DNA of 64,000 bases from Variovorax sp. RA8 (GCF_901827175.1 NZ_LR594662.1:4340001-4404000); one strand, 5' to 3'; positions 1 to 9,529 are shown, counted from the first letter of the stretch. Numbers and translations: made by a program. Notes: generated from the letters alone by a model not told the origin.

Positions 1-397
1 CGTCCACCAGCTTTTGCAGCGTGACGGAATCCAGGAATTCGACCATGCGCTGGTTCAGCGAAGCCCAGAGCTCGTGGGTCATGCAACGGCCGGCCTCGCC
101 CAGGCAGTTTTCCTTGCCGCCGCATTGCGTAGCGTCGATGGGCTCATCGACGGAAACAATGATGTCGGCCACGGTGATTTCCGATGCCTTGCGGCCCAGC
201 GAATAACCGCCGCCGGGACCACGGGTCGACTCAACCAGTTCGTGCCGACGAAGCTTGCCGAAGAGCTGCTCGAGGTACGACAGGGAGATCTGCTGCCGCT
301 GGCTGATTGCGGCCAGCGTGACCGGACCGGTGTTCTGGCGCAACGCCAGGTCGATCATGGCTGTGACCGCAAAACGGCCTTTGGTTGTGAGACGCAT
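1..397 (-). CDS. iscR: Rrf2-family Fe-S regulator IscR (3' end cut by window edge)
   Basis: Transcriptional regulator that senses cellular Fe-S status through its own [2Fe-2S] cluster and controls the isc operon. The visible 132 codons start [18 protein letters not shown], the usual IscR N-terminus, followed by the winged helix. Cluster ligands are present: Cys92, Cys98 and Cys105 in the CGGKENC-x6-C arrangement, then His108 in CMTH. The ATG at 397 is preceded by an AAGGAG ribosome site about 8 nt away. The reading frame is still open at base 1, so the C-terminal tail and any downstream iscS/iscU lie outside the window. An IscR-type operator lies about 140 nt upstream, consistent with autorepression. 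Confidence 0.95.
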   Translation of the reverse strand, partial: MRLTTKGRFAVTAMIDLALRQNTGPVTLAAISQRQQISLSYLEQLFGKLRRHELVESTRGPGGGYSLGRKASEITVADIIVSVDEPIDATQCGGKENCLGEAGRCMTHELWASLNQRMVEFLDSVTLQKLVD

Positions 398-537
398 CGC
401 AAGCTCCTTTGAGTGCTTACCGTTGAAAAGACACCTTGGCGTTGTGGGCTTTGGTGACGCCGTCTCCGCCCTTCCCGGCCCACTTCCGCTGGTGATCCCA
501 TCGGTAGGAGCCGGTCCTTCATCGCGAAGTTCTTTTT

Positions 538-562
538 GCCTGACTATTTCGCTCAAGTATAG
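538..562 (-). promoter_or_regulatory. IscR type 1 operator and iscR promoter
   Basis: Read on the minus strand the segment is TATACTTGAGCGAAATAGTC followed by AGGC. It fits the known type 1 IscR motif (ATAnYYGACT-RWWWY-AGTC) at most positions, and contains a good -10 hexamer TATACT at 555-560. It lies upstream of iscR, so holo-IscR bound here would block its own promoter as in other proteobacteria. The rest of the 242-nt gap between iscR and uvrB (398-639) shows no coding potential. Confidence 0.75.
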
Positions 563-639
563 CAGAAGGCCCTCCAGTCTGCTCGGGTAAACCCGATTGC
601 AGGCCGTGAGGGCCGCTGGCGGTGCACGGCTTCCGGCGC

Positions 640-2748
640 TCAGGGCGCAATATTGTCCTTGCCGGGGGCGCCGAAGGCCTGCTCCCGCAACTGCGCCAAC
701 TGATCGCGCACGCGCGCCGCCTTTTCGAATTCGAGGTTGCGCGCATGCTCGAGCATCAGCTTTTCCAGCCGTTTGATCTCCCGGGCCATGTCCTTCTCCG
801 ACATGTCCTCGACCTTGGCGCGCTCGAGCTCGCGCTTGGCGGCTTCTTTCCCGGCTTTCTCGCTGTACACACCGTCGATCAGGTCGCGCACCTGCTTGAC
901 GATGCTGCGCGGCGTGATGCCATGGGCCTGGTTGTAGGCGATCTGCCGCGCCCGGCGCCGCTCGGTCTCCCCGATGGCCTTCTTCATCGACTCGGTCATG
1001 CGGTCGGCATACAGGATGGCCTTGCCGTTCATGTTGCGGGCAGCGCGGCCGATCGTCTGGATCAGCGAGCGTTCGGCGCGCAGAAAGCCTTCCTTGTCGG
1101 CATCGAGGATGGCGACCAGCGAAACCTCGGGAATGTCCAGGCCTTCGCGCAGCAGGTTGATGCCGACCAGGACGTCGAAGGTGCCGAGCCGCAGGTCGCG
1201 CAGGATCTCCACCCGCTCGACCGTATCGATATCGCTGTGCAGGTAACGCACCTTGACGCCGTTGTCGCCGAGGTAGTCGGTCAGCTGCTCGGCCATGCGT
1301 TTGGTCAGGGTGGTGATCAGCACGCGCTCGTTCTTGTCGACGCGCAGCCGGATCTCCTGCAGCACGTCGTCCACCTGGTGGGTGGCCGGGCGGACCTCCA
1401 CCTCCGGGTCGATCAGGCCAGTCGGCCGCACCAGCTGCTCGACCACGTTGCCGGCATGGTCCATCTCGTACTGCGCCGGCGTGGCGGACACGAAGATGCA
1501 CTGCCGCATGCGGGTCTCGAACTCCTCGAACTTGAGCGGGCGGTTGTCCAGCGCCGAGGGCAGGCGAAAGCCATACTCGACCAGCGTGGTCTTGCGGGCC
1601 CGGTCGCCGTTGTACATGGCGCCCAGCTGGCCGATCATCTGATGACTCTCGTCGAGGAACATGAGCGCGTCCTTCGGCAGGTAGTCGGTCAGCGTGGCTG
1701 GCGGCTCGCCCGGTGCCGCTCCAGAGAGATGGCGCGTGTAGTTCTCGATGCCCTTGCAGTGGCCGATCTCGGCCAGCATTTCGAGATCGAACCGGGTGCG
1801 CTGCTCGAGCCGCTGGGCCTCGACCAGCTTGCCCGCGCCCACCAGTTCCTTGAGCCGCTGGTCGAGCTCGATCTTGATGGTTTCGACGGCGGTCAGCACT
1901 TTGTCGCGCGGCGTCACGTAGTGGCTGGACGGATAGACGGTGAAGCGCGGGATCTTCTGCCGGATGCGCCCGGTCAGCGGGTCGAAGAGCTGCAGCGTCT
2001 CGATCTCGTCGTCGAAGAGCTCGATGCGGATTGCCAGCTCGCTGTGCTCGGCCGGGAACACGTCGATGGTGTCGCCACGCACCCGGAACGTGCCACGCGC
2101 GAAGTCCTGCTCGTTGCGTGTGTACTGCATGCGGATCAGTCGCGAGATCACGTCGCGCTGGCCGATCTTGTCGCCCGTGCGCATGATGAAGCGCATCTGG
2201 GTGTAGTCCTCGGGCGTGCCGATGCCGTAGATCGCGCTCACGGTGGCGACGATCACCGTGTCTCGGCGCTCCAGCACGCTCTTGGTGGCCGACAGGCGCA
2301 TCTGCTCGATGTGCTCGTTGATCGAGCTGTCCTTCTCGATGAACAGGTCGCGTTGCGGCACGTAGGCCTCGGGCTGGTAGTAGTCGTAGTAGCTCACGAA
2401 GTACTCGACGGCGTTCTTCGGGAAGAACTCGCGAAACTCGCTGTAGAGCTGCGCCGCCAGCGTCTTGTTGGGCGCGAACACGATCGCCGGGCGGCCGAGC
2501 CGGGCGATCACGTTGGCCATGGTGAAGGTCTTGCCCGAGCCGGTCACCCCCAGCAGGGTCTGGTAGACCTCGCCGTCGCGCACGCCTTCGACCAGGCCGT
2601 TGATCGCGCCGGGCTGATCGCCAGCCGGCGGATAAGGCTGATAGAGCTCGAAGGGCGAATCCGGGAAATGGATGAATTCGCCCGGCTTGACGGGGCCGAC
2701 GGGCTCGGCCTCGGGCCGATCCGGAATGACTTCGGTGATTTCAGGCAT
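640..2748 (-). CDS. uvrB: Excinuclease ABC subunit B
   Basis: DNA damage recognition helicase of nucleotide excision repair. It is loaded by UvrA, verifies the lesion and recruits UvrC. The Walker A motif GVTGSGKT is near residue 70, followed by the [15 protein letters not shown] segment of the beta-hairpin region that probes DNA, the helicase motif DESHQ, motifs V/VI ([16 protein letters not shown]) and a C-terminal UVR domain ([22 protein letters not shown]) that binds UvrC. I chose the ATG at 2748 ([10 protein letters not shown]). An in-frame TTG at 2787 would add 13 residues but has no better ribosome site. The gene is divergent from the aminotransferase. Length of 702 residues is normal for UvrB. 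Confidence 0.95.
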   Translation of the reverse strand: MPEITEVIPDRPEAEPVGPVKPGEFIHFPDSPFELYQPYPPAGDQPGAINGLVEGVRDGEVYQTLLGVTGSGKTFTMANVIARLGRPAIVFAPNKTLAAQLYSEFREFFPKNAVEYFVSYYDYYQPEAYVPQRDLFIEKDSSINEHIEQMRLSATKSVLERRDTVIVATVSAIYGIGTPEDYTQMRFIMRTGDKIGQRDVISRLIRMQYTRNEQDFARGTFRVRGDTIDVFPAEHSELAIRIELFDDEIETLQLFDPLTGRIRQKIPRFTVYPSSHYVTPRDKVLTAVETIKIELDQRLKELVGAGKLVEAQRLEQRTRFDLEMLAEIGHCKGIENYTRHLSGAAPGEPPATLTDYLPKDALMFLDESHQMIGQLGAMYNGDRARKTTLVEYGFRLPSALDNRPLKFEEFETRMRQCIFVSATPAQYEMDHAGNVVEQLVRPTGLIDPEVEVRPATHQVDDVLQEIRLRVDKNERVLITTLTKRMAEQLTDYLGDNGVKVRYLHSDIDTVERVEILRDLRLGTFDVLVGINLLREGLDIPEVSLVAILDADKEGFLRAERSLIQTIGRAARNMNGKAILYADRMTESMKKAIGETERRRARQIAYNQAHGITPRSIVKQVRDLIDGVYSEKAGKEAAKRELERAKVEDMSEKDMAREIKRLEKLMLEHARNLEFEKAARVRDQLAQLREQAFGAPGKDNIAP

Positions 2749-2876
2749 GGCGTCCAGGGGAGGTGCGGCTCGGCCGGTAAAATTCAAGCGAACTCGTGAG
2801 GCTAACCGACCCGCGAGCCATGGCGCAAACCCGGATGCAGCCGGGCGCGAATCGCATCACCAAAGGACTTTCTTCC

Positions 2877-4073
2877 ATGTCAATGTTCACCGCCGTCGAA
2901 ATGGCGCCGCGCGACCCGATCCTGGGCCTCAACGAGCAATTCGCCGCCGACAGCAATCCCAACAAGGTCAACCTCGGCGTCGGCGTTTATTACGACGACA
3001 ACGGCAAGCTCCCCCTGCTGCGCTGCGTGCAGGCGGTCGAGGAGGACATGATCAAGGCCCCCAAGGCGCGAGGCTACCTGCCCATCGACGGCATTGCCGC
3101 CTACGACGAAGCGGTGAAGGGCTTGGTCTTCGGCGCCGATAGCGAACCCGTGAAGGCCGGCCGCGTCGCCACCATCCAGGGGATCGGCGGCACCGGCGGC
3201 CTGAAGGTCGGCGCCGATTTCCTCAAGAAGCTCAATCCCAAGGCGAAGGTGCTGATCAGCAACCCGAGCTGGGAGAACCACCGCGCCCTCTTCACGAACG
3301 CCGGCTTCGTCGTCGAGGAGTACCCGTACTACGACGCCGCCAAGCGCGGCATCGACTTCGACGGCATGCTGGGCGCGCTGAACGCCGCGCCGGCCGGAAC
3401 CATCGTCGTGCTGCACGCCTGCTGCCACAACCCGACGGGCTACGACATCCGCGCCGACCAGTGGGACCAGGTGGTTGCCGCCGTCCAGGAGAAGAAGCTG
3501 GTCGCCTTCCTCGACATGGCCTACCAGGGCTTCGGCTACGGCATCCAGGAAGACGGTGCGGCGATCGGCAAGTTCGTCGCCGCGGGCCTGAACTTCCTCG
3601 TTTCGACCTCCTTCTCCAAGAGCTTCAGCCTCTACGGCGAGCGCGTGGGTGCCCTATCCGTCCTCTGCGAGAGCAAGGAGGAAGCCAGCCGCGTGCTGAG
3701 CCAACTCAAGATCGCGATCCGCACCAACTACAGCAACCCGCCCACGCATGGCGGCGCCGTGGTTGCTGCCGTGCTGGGCACGCCCGAGCTGCGCACCCTT
3801 TGGGAGAAGGAGCTCGGCGAGATGCGCGACCGCATCAAGCTGATGCGCCACAAGCTTGTCGACGGCCTGGCCGCCGCTGGCGTGAAGCAGGACATGCACT
3901 TCATCACCGACCAGATCGGCATGTTCAGCTATTCCGGCCTGAGCAAGGACCAGATGGTGCGCCTGCGCCAGGAGTTCGGCGTGTACGGCACCGACACCGG
4001 CCGGATGTGCGTGGCCGCCCTTAACAGCAAGAACATCGACTACGTCTGCCAGAGCATCGCGAAGGTGCTGTGA
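2877..4073 (+). CDS. Aromatic/aspartate amino acid aminotransferase (class I PLP)
   Basis: PLP-dependent transaminase of the AspC/TyrB group, 398 residues, which is the family length. The N-terminus MSMFTAVEMAPRDPILGLNE and NLGVGVYYDDNG are typical. The PLP-binding lysine is in TSFSKSFSLYGERVGAL, and the NPTG motif is in HACCHNPTGYD. The ATG at 2877 follows an AAAGGAC sequence. Upstream in-frame codons back to 2796 encode unconserved sequence, so the shorter start is preferred. It probably interconverts aspartate or aromatic amino acids with 2-oxoglutarate. Whether it is AspC or TyrB cannot be decided by eye. It is divergent from uvrB. Confidence 0.92.
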   Translation: MSMFTAVEMAPRDPILGLNEQFAADSNPNKVNLGVGVYYDDNGKLPLLRCVQAVEEDMIKAPKARGYLPIDGIAAYDEAVKGLVFGADSEPVKAGRVATIQGIGGTGGLKVGADFLKKLNPKAKVLISNPSWENHRALFTNAGFVVEEYPYYDAAKRGIDFDGMLGALNAAPAGTIVVLHACCHNPTGYDIRADQWDQVVAAVQEKKLVAFLDMAYQGFGYGIQEDGAAIGKFVAAGLNFLVSTSFSKSFSLYGERVGALSVLCESKEEASRVLSQLKIAIRTNYSNPPTHGGAVVAAVLGTPELRTLWEKELGEMRDRIKLMRHKLVDGLAAAGVKQDMHFITDQIGMFSYSGLSKDQMVRLRQEFGVYGTDTGRMCVAALNSKNIDYVCQSIAKVL

Positions 4074-4171
4074 CGCTACCCGGTTGACATTCCCCGGGGT
4101 GCCAATCCGCGCCCCGTTTTGGGCAATGTTCCCTAGCACAATCCTGCACATCCAGGGATGCAGCTGATATA

Positions 4172-4182
4172 TTGCATTGCAA
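4172..4182 (+). promoter_or_regulatory. TTGCATTGCAA palindrome upstream of phaZ
   Basis: A perfect 11-bp palindrome (TTGCA-T-TGCAA) sits 17 nt before the phaZ start codon. TGCA-rich dyads of this type are reported as PhaR targets near PHA granule genes in Burkholderiales, so PhaR-type repression is possible. That is inference: no phaR gene is in the window. Confidence 0.35.
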
Positions 4183-4199
4183 CATCAGTTCACATTCCC

Positions 4200-5588
4200 A
4201 TGCTCTACCACCTCTACGAAGCGCAACGCTCCCTCATGGAGCCTTTTGCCGATTTCGCGCAAGCTGCTTCCAAGCTCTACGCGCAAGGCGGCGTTTTCGG
4301 CCAGACCCCCTTGGCGCAGCGCATGGCGGCAGGCTACGACCTGCTCTATCGACTGGGTAAAGACTACGAGAAGCCGGAATTCGGCATCAAGACGGTGAAT
4401 GTCGACAACGACGACGTCGTTATTCAGGAAGTGGTCGAGATCGAGAAGCCCTTCTGTCAGCTGCGCCGCTTCAAGCGCTTCACCGACGATCCCAAGACCC
4501 TGCAGACACTCAAGGCGCAGCCCGTCGTGCTGATCGTGGCGCCATTGTCGGGGCACTACGCCACGCTGCTGCGAGACACGGTCCGCACGATGCTTCAGGA
4601 CCACAAGGTCTACATCACCGATTGGGTCAACGCCCGCCTCGTGCCGCTTTCCGAGGGCGAGTTCCATCTGGACGACTACATCAACTACATCGAGGAATTC
4701 ATCCGCCACTTGCAGGCCGAGTACGGCAACTGCCATGTGATCAGCGTCTGCCAGCCCACCGTTCCGGTGCTGGCGGCCGTATCGCTGATAGCCAGCCGCG
4801 GCGAGAAGGTGCCGCTGTCGCTGACGATGATGGGCGGCCCCATCGATGCACGGAAGTCGCCGACCGCCGTCAACAACCTGGCGATGAACAAGAGCTACGA
4901 GTGGTTCGAAAACAACGTGATCTACCGCGTACCCGAGGGCTTCCCGGGTGCCGGCCGGCGGGTGTATCCGGGCTTCCTGCAGCACACGGGCTTCGTCGCG
5001 ATGAATCCGGACCGTCACGCAAGCAGCCACTACGACTACTTCAAGGACCTGATCAAGGGCGATGACGCCAGTGCCGAGGCGCACCGCAAGTTCTACGACG
5101 AGTACAACGCCGTGCTCGACATGGATGCCGACTACTACCTGGACACCATCCGCACCGTGTTCCAGGAGTTCGACCTTGTCAACGGCACGTGGGAGGTGAA
5201 GAGCCCCGATGGCACGCGAGAGCTCGTGCGTCCGCAGGACATCCATTCGACCGGTGTGCTCACGGTCGAAGGCGAGCTGGACGACATCTCCGGCGCCGGG
5301 CAGACGCGCGCCGCGCACGACCTGTGCACCGGCGTCCCGCCGGAGCACCAACGGCACTACGAGGTCAAGGGCGCGGGCCACTACGGCATCTTCAGCGGGC
5401 GCCGCTGGCGCGACAAGGTGTACCCGGAGGTGAAAGCCTTCATCGCCGCCTACGACAAGCCACAGAAGCGCGCCGGGCGGCCCACTGTGTCGGCGGAAGA
5501 CACGATCAAGGCCGCCGCCGCGGCCAAGAAACCCGCCGTCGCGCGCCGGTCCGCGCCGGCGCGCCGCGCACGCGGCGCTGCGCGGTAG
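4200..5588 (+). CDS. phaZ: Intracellular polyhydroxyalkanoate depolymerase
   Basis: Hydrolyses stored polyhydroxybutyrate granules in the cytoplasm to feed carbon back to metabolism. The protein starts MLYHLYEAQRSLMEPFADFA, the hallmark N-terminus of the PhaZ1/PhaZa1 family, and has an alpha/beta-hydrolase fold with a cysteine nucleophile in the elbow VISVCQPTVPV instead of serine. The C-terminal histidine is in VKGAGHYGIFSGRRWR, and the last 40 residues are a basic Ala/Lys/Arg tail. The ATG at 4200 starts the conserved region; a more upstream ATG at 4158 would add 14 unconserved residues. The gene lies about 25 kb from phaC/phaA/phaB, so degradation and synthesis are separately encoded here. 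Confidence 0.93.
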   Translation: MLYHLYEAQRSLMEPFADFAQAASKLYAQGGVFGQTPLAQRMAAGYDLLYRLGKDYEKPEFGIKTVNVDNDDVVIQEVVEIEKPFCQLRRFKRFTDDPKTLQTLKAQPVVLIVAPLSGHYATLLRDTVRTMLQDHKVYITDWVNARLVPLSEGEFHLDDYINYIEEFIRHLQAEYGNCHVISVCQPTVPVLAAVSLIASRGEKVPLSLTMMGGPIDARKSPTAVNNLAMNKSYEWFENNVIYRVPEGFPGAGRRVYPGFLQHTGFVAMNPDRHASSHYDYFKDLIKGDDASAEAHRKFYDEYNAVLDMDADYYLDTIRTVFQEFDLVNGTWEVKSPDGTRELVRPQDIHSTGVLTVEGELDDISGAGQTRAAHDLCTGVPPEHQRHYEVKGAGHYGIFSGRRWRDKVYPEVKAFIAAYDKPQKRAGRPTVSAEDTIKAAAAAKKPAVARRSAPARRARGAAR

Positions 5589-5603
5589 CGCGAGGATCCG
5601 CCA

Positions 5604-6230
5604 GTGAACGCGCTGGCCCGGCGCATCCTGGACGCGCTGCCGCAGACGCAGTGCACGCGCTGCGGCTATGCCGATTGCGCGGGCTACGCCGAGGCGATCG
5701 CAGCCGACGAGGCCGGCATCGATCAATGCCCGCCGGGCGGCGCGGAGGGGGTGGCACGCTTGTCGCGCCTGACCGGCCAGCCGGTGCGCCCCATCGACCC
5801 GCAGTTCGGCACCGAAGGCGTCCGCATGATGGCGGTGATCGACGAGGCCTGGTGCATCGGTTGCACGCTGTGCCTCGATGCCTGCCCGACCGACGCGATC
5901 CTGGGCATCCACAAGCGCATGCACACCGTGATCGAGGCCCACTGCACCGGCTGCGAGCTCTGCCTCCCCGTCTGCCCGGTGGACTGCATCTCGCTCGAAG
6001 TGGCCACGCCTGGAAAGAGCGGCTGGCAGGCCTGGTCGCAGGCGCAGGCCGACGAAGCGCGCAGCCGCTACGAGGCGCATCGCCGCCGCCACGGCAAGGA
6101 CGAGGAGCCGTCCACGGCCGCGCCGCCCGAGGCCGCTGCGCCCGATCGCAAACGCGCGATTATCGAAGCGGCGCTGGCGCGCGCGCGTGCCGCCGCCGCA
6201 TCCCGCACCGATCCGAACGGACGCCCATGA
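5604..6230 (+). CDS. rsxB: RnfB/RsxB-like electron-transport ferredoxin, solo
   Basis: Cytoplasmic Fe-S electron-transfer protein of 208 residues. Residues 15-45 carry a four-cysteine [4Fe-4S] module (QCTRCGYADCAGYAE...QCPPGG) as in the RnfB Fe-S domain. Two ferredoxin motifs follow, CIGCTLCLDACP and CTGCELCLPVCP, and the tail is Ala/Arg-rich. Classical RnfB has an N-terminal membrane helix; this one lacks it and no other rnf/rsx genes are nearby, so it is probably a soluble stand-alone electron carrier. Start is GTG at 5604, 15 nt after phaZ. Its stop overlaps the next ATG by ATGA, implying translational coupling to the LysE gene. Confidence 0.85.
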   Translation: MNALARRILDALPQTQCTRCGYADCAGYAEAIAADEAGIDQCPPGGAEGVARLSRLTGQPVRPIDPQFGTEGVRMMAVIDEAWCIGCTLCLDACPTDAILGIHKRMHTVIEAHCTGCELCLPVCPVDCISLEVATPGKSGWQAWSQAQADEARSRYEAHRRRHGKDEEPSTAAPPEAAAPDRKRAIIEAALARARAAAASRTDPNGRP

Positions 6231-6862
6231 CGCTCGACACCCTGCTCCTCTACATGGTCGCCTCCGTTGCGCTGGCGATCACGCCCGGCCCGACCATGCT
6301 GCTGGCGATGTCCAACGGCATCGCCGGCGGCATGCGCGCCGCGGTCTGGGGCATCGTGGGCGCATCGCTGGGGGCTGCCATCCTGATCGCCGTGGTGGCG
6401 CTGGGGTTGGGCTCGCTGCTCGCGGCCTCGGAGTGGCTGTTCAACGCCATCCGGGTGGCGGGCGTCGCCTACCTGGTCTGGCTCGGCGTCAAGATGTGGC
6501 GCAGCCAGCCGATCGACATTCATGCGGCGCTCGCCGCATCGCCCGCCGATGTCCTGGGCAGCCGCACCGCTTTCCTGCGCAGCCTCACGGTGGCACTGTC
6601 GAACCCGAAGACCCTGCTCTTCTTCGCCGCCTTCCTGCCGCAGTTCGTCGACACCGCCGGTTCGCAAGGGCCGCAATATGCGGTGCTCGGCGTCATCTTC
6701 ATCGGCATCGACACCTGCGTCATGCTGGGGTACGCCGCCGCCGGCACGCAGGCCGTGCGCTGGCTCTCGCGACGCAGCCTGCGCCTGCTCAACCGCGGCT
6801 GCGCGGCGGGCATGTGGCTGCTGGCCGCGACGCTGGCCGTCTGGCGGCGCCCCGGCGCCTGA
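6227..6862 (+). CDS. LysE/RhtB-family amino acid exporter
   Basis: Inner-membrane exporter of 211 residues with about six hydrophobic helices. The signature is near residues 18-30 (AITPGPTMLLAMSNG), the conserved LysE-family motif after the first helix, followed by GLGSLLAASEWLFNAIRVAGVAYLVWLGVKM. The family exports amino acids or their analogues by proton exchange; the substrate here is unknown. It overlaps the preceding ferredoxin gene by 4 nt and ends 4 nt before the convergent epimerase-like gene. Confidence 0.9.
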   Translation: MTLDTLLLYMVASVALAITPGPTMLLAMSNGIAGGMRAAVWGIVGASLGAAILIAVVALGLGSLLAASEWLFNAIRVAGVAYLVWLGVKMWRSQPIDIHAALAASPADVLGSRTAFLRSLTVALSNPKTLLFFAAFLPQFVDTAGSQGPQYAVLGVIFIGIDTCVMLGYAAAGTQAVRWLSRRSLRLLNRGCAAGMWLLAATLAVWRRPGA

Positions 6863-6866
6863 AGGG

Positions 6867-7355
6867 TCAGCCTGCGGCCAGCGCCGCAAAGGCCGCCACG
6901 ACTTCCGGTGGCGCCTGCACCAGTTCGATCAGCACTCCTTCGCCCGCGACCGGGAACTCCTCGTTGCCCTTGGGATGCAGGAAGCAGATGTCGAAGCCGG
7001 CGGCGCCCTTTCGGATCCCGCCCGGCGCGAAGCGCACGCCCTGGGCCGTGAGCCAGCCGACCGCGGCGGGCAGATCGTCGATCCACAGGCCCACGTGATT
7101 GAGCGGCGTGGCGTGCACAGCCGGCTTCTTGTCGGGATGCAGCGGCTGCATCAGGTCGACCTCGACCTTGAAGGGGCCGCTGCCGATCGCGCAGATGTCC
7201 TCGTCGACGTTCTCGCGCTCGCTGCTGAAGCTGCCGGTGATTTCCAGTCCCAGCATCTCGACCCACAGCGTCCGCAGCCGCGTCTTGTCCGGCCCGCCGA
7301 TGGCGACCTGCTGGATGCCCAGCACCTTGAAGGGGCGCCCTTGCGACGTGTTCAT
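6867..7355 (-). CDS. mce: VOC-superfamily protein, probable methylmalonyl-CoA epimerase
   Basis: Protein of 162 residues with the paired beta-alpha-beta-beta-beta units of the vicinal oxygen chelate fold. The N-terminal half begins [28 protein letters not shown] and the second module begins [24 protein letters not shown]. Candidate metal ligands are the conserved His in NHVGLW and the Glu in LIELVQAP. It is the last gene of the propionyl-CoA module, 13 nt after pccA, which supports interconversion of (S)- and (R)-methylmalonyl-CoA. The lactoylglutathione-lyase-like annotation is an alternative; the N-terminal metal His of classical epimerases is replaced in the IQQVAI segment, so function rests mainly on context. 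Confidence 0.7.
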   Translation of the reverse strand: MNTSQGRPFKVLGIQQVAIGGPDKTRLRTLWVEMLGLEITGSFSSERENVDEDICAIGSGPFKVEVDLMQPLHPDKKPAVHATPLNHVGLWIDDLPAAVGWLTAQGVRFAPGGIRKGAAGFDICFLHPKGNEEFPVAGEGVLIELVQAPPEVVAAFAALAAG

Positions 7356-7368
7356 TCGACGGTCTCCT

Positions 7369-9417
7369 TCACGCGAATTCCAGGATCACCTGGTCCACCG
7401 CGAGCGACTCGCCCTTGGCGGCCGAGATGCTGCCGACCACGCCGTCCTGCGAGGCGAAGAGCACGTTCTCCATCTTCATCGCCTCGATCACCGCGAGCTT
7501 TTCGCCGGCCTGCACCTGCTGCCCCGGCTGCACGGAGATTTCGACCAGGAGCCCCGGCATCGGCGACATCAGGAACTTGCTGAGGTCCGGCGGTGCCTTG
7601 TAGGGCATGAGCTTGAGCAGCCTCGAGCCCCGCGGCGACAGCACCATCGCCTCGATCTGCTTGCCGTTGTGCGCGATGCGCAAGGCCAACGGGTTCTTGC
7701 CGACACCGCGCTCGACCTGTGCGGTGAAGCCCCGGCCGTTGACGCTGCCCTCGACCCGGATGCTGCCCAGCGCCGCCTGGCTTTCTATCTTGTAGCTGTT
7801 CGCGCCCACCATCACCGCGCTTGAGCCCGAGGTACCCTGGTAGTCGGTGACTGTCACGGGCTGATGCACATGCTCGCCCTTGGCGTCGAGGACGACCACC
7901 ACGAACTGCTCGCCCACCTTCACCCCATGGCCCTCCAGCTGGCCGCTGATGCGCGACGCCCGCCCGCGGTAGCGCCGATGCATGTAGGCCGCGAGCGCAA
8001 CCAGGAAGTCCGGGTCGTCGTGCGGCACATCCTCGGCTCGGAAGCCCTTGCCATAGTGCTCGGCGATGAAGCCCGTATTGAACGCCCCACTCACGAACTT
8101 GGGATGCGCAAGCAGCGCGGCCTGGAAGGGGATGTTGCTGCTGATGCCGCGGATCACGAAGCCGTTGAGCGCCTCGCGCATCAGAGCGGTGGCGTGGGCG
8201 CGGTCGCGACCGTGGACGATCAGCTTGGCGATCATCGAGTCGTAGAACATCGGTATCTCGCCGCCATCGTAGACGCCGGTGTCGACGCGCACGCCGTACA
8301 AGTGCTCTGTGTCCGCGGAGAACATCGTCTCCTTCGGCGGCTGGAACCGCACCAGGCGCCCGGTCGACGGCAGGAAGTTCCGGAACGGGTCCTCCGCGTT
8401 GATGCGGCACTCGATGGCCCAGCCCTCGCGCTTCACGTCCTTCTGCGCGAGCGGCAGCTTCTCGCCGGCGGCAACGCGGATCATGAGCTCGACCAGGTCC
8501 AGGCCCGTGATCGCTTCCGTCACCGGATGCTCCACCTGCAGCCGGGTGTTCATCTCGAGGAAGTAGAAGCTCTGGTCCTTGCCGACCACGAACTCCACCG
8601 TGCCTGCGCTCTGGTAGTTCACCGCCTTGGCGAGCGCCACCGCCTGCTCGCCCATGGCCTTGCGCGTGGCTTCGCTGATGAAGGGCGATGGCGCCTCCTC
8701 GATCACCTTCTGGTGGCGGCGCTGGATCGAACATTCGCGCTCGTTCAGGTAGATCACGTTGCCGTGCGAATCGCCCAGCACCTGGATCTCGATGTGGCGC
8801 GGCTCCTCGACGAACTTCTCGATGAACACGCGGTCGTCGCCGAAGCTGTTGCGCGCTTCGTTGCGGCACGAGGTGAAGCCGTCGAACGCGTCCTTGTCGT
8901 TGAAGGCCACGCGCAGGCCCTTGCCGCCGCCACCGGCCGACGCCTTGATCATCACCGGATAGCCCACATCCCGCGCGATCTCGACCGCGCGCTCCGCCGT
9001 CTCGATGGCGTCGTTCCAGCCGGGGATGGTGTTGACCTTGGCCTCGTTCGCGAGCTTCTTCGAGGCGATCTTGTCGCCCATGGCGGCAATCGAGTAGTGC
9101 TTGGGGCCGATGAAGACGATGCCCTCCTCCTCGACCTTCTTCGCAAAGCCCTCGTTCTCGGACAGGAAGCCATAGCCGGGATGGACCGCCTCGGCCCCGG
9201 TCTTCTTGCACGCCGCGATGATGCGATCGGCTTGCAGGTAGCTCTCGCGACTGGGCGAGGCGCCGATGTGCACGGCCTCGTCGGCCAGCTCGACGTGGCG
9301 CGCGTCCTTGTCGGCGTCGGAATAGACGGCCACGGTCAGGATGCCCATCTTCCTCGCGGTCTTGATGACTCGGCAGGCGATTTCTCCGCGGTTGGCGATC
9401 AGGATCTTCTTAAACAT
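7369..9417 (-). CDS. pccA: Propionyl/acetyl-CoA carboxylase alpha subunit (biotin carboxylase + BCCP)
   Basis: Biotin carboxylase subunit of 682 residues that carboxylates its own biotin with bicarbonate and ATP for the PccB transcarboxylase. Order of domains: N-terminal biotin carboxylase domain ([18 protein letters not shown]), ATP-grasp region ([26 protein letters not shown]), a linking BT domain, and a C-terminal biotinyl domain whose acceptor lysine is in [10 protein letters not shown]. The ATG at 9417 has GAGGTGACT just upstream. It overlaps the stop of a 39-codon leader ORF that imitates the same N-terminus. Context with pccB, meaB and mutase points to propionyl-CoA as substrate. Confidence 0.93.
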   Translation of the reverse strand: MFKKILIANRGEIACRVIKTARKMGILTVAVYSDADKDARHVELADEAVHIGASPSRESYLQADRIIAACKKTGAEAVHPGYGFLSENEGFAKKVEEEGIVFIGPKHYSIAAMGDKIASKKLANEAKVNTIPGWNDAIETAERAVEIARDVGYPVMIKASAGGGGKGLRVAFNDKDAFDGFTSCRNEARNSFGDDRVFIEKFVEEPRHIEIQVLGDSHGNVIYLNERECSIQRRHQKVIEEAPSPFISEATRKAMGEQAVALAKAVNYQSAGTVEFVVGKDQSFYFLEMNTRLQVEHPVTEAITGLDLVELMIRVAAGEKLPLAQKDVKREGWAIECRINAEDPFRNFLPSTGRLVRFQPPKETMFSADTEHLYGVRVDTGVYDGGEIPMFYDSMIAKLIVHGRDRAHATALMREALNGFVIRGISSNIPFQAALLAHPKFVSGAFNTGFIAEHYGKGFRAEDVPHDDPDFLVALAAYMHRRYRGRASRISGQLEGHGVKVGEQFVVVVLDAKGEHVHQPVTVTDYQGTSGSSAVMVGANSYKIESQAALGSIRVEGSVNGRGFTAQVERGVGKNPLALRIAHNGKQIEAMVLSPRGSRLLKLMPYKAPPDLSKFLMSPMPGLLVEISVQPGQQVQAGEKLAVIEAMKMENVLFASQDGVVGSISAAKGESLAVDQVILEFA

Positions 9418-9529
9418 AGTCACCTCGCGGAGAAATCGCCTTCGCGTGCTTCGCACGCATGCAATTTGGCTTCGCCGAAACAGCCGCTGCGCGGCTGTTT
9501 TCGCCGCGGTTCGCAATCAGGATTTTCAT
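9410..9529 (-). CDS. 39-codon leader ORF repeating the PccA N-terminus
   Basis: Between pccB and pccA an ATG at 9529 opens a short frame beginning [17 protein letters not shown]. The stretch KILIANRGE is identical to residues 4-12 of PccA, but the codons differ at several synonymous positions, so this is not a recent copy. The frame ends with TAA overlapping the pccA ATG (TATGTTTAA), in a different reading frame from pccA. It could be a decayed original start displaced by an inserted hairpin element, or a translationally coupled leader peptide. No clear ribosome site precedes it. It is directly visible in sequence, but translation is unproven. Confidence 0.45.
   Translation of the reverse strand: MKILIANRGENSRAAAVSAKPNCMRAKHAKAISPRGDYV
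9444..9500. repeat. Two adjacent GC-rich hairpins in the pccB-pccA gap
   Basis: First hairpin: GCGTGC-TTC-GCACGC at 9444-9458, a perfect 6-bp stem. Second hairpin: AAACAGCCGC-TGC-GCGGCTGTTT at 9478-9500, a perfect 10-bp stem. Neither is followed by a T-tract in the transcription direction, so they are more like REP-type palindromic elements or mRNA processing/stability structures than terminators. Confidence 0.6.

Noticed and set aside
601..640. Hairpin GCCGTG...CACGGC after uvrB
   Set aside because: No T-tract and a long loop, so not called as terminator.
622..2799. Long open frame on the plus strand opposite uvrB
   Set aside because: Typical GC-rich shadow: His/Arg/Leu/Val-rich without domains, fully opposite a clear uvrB.
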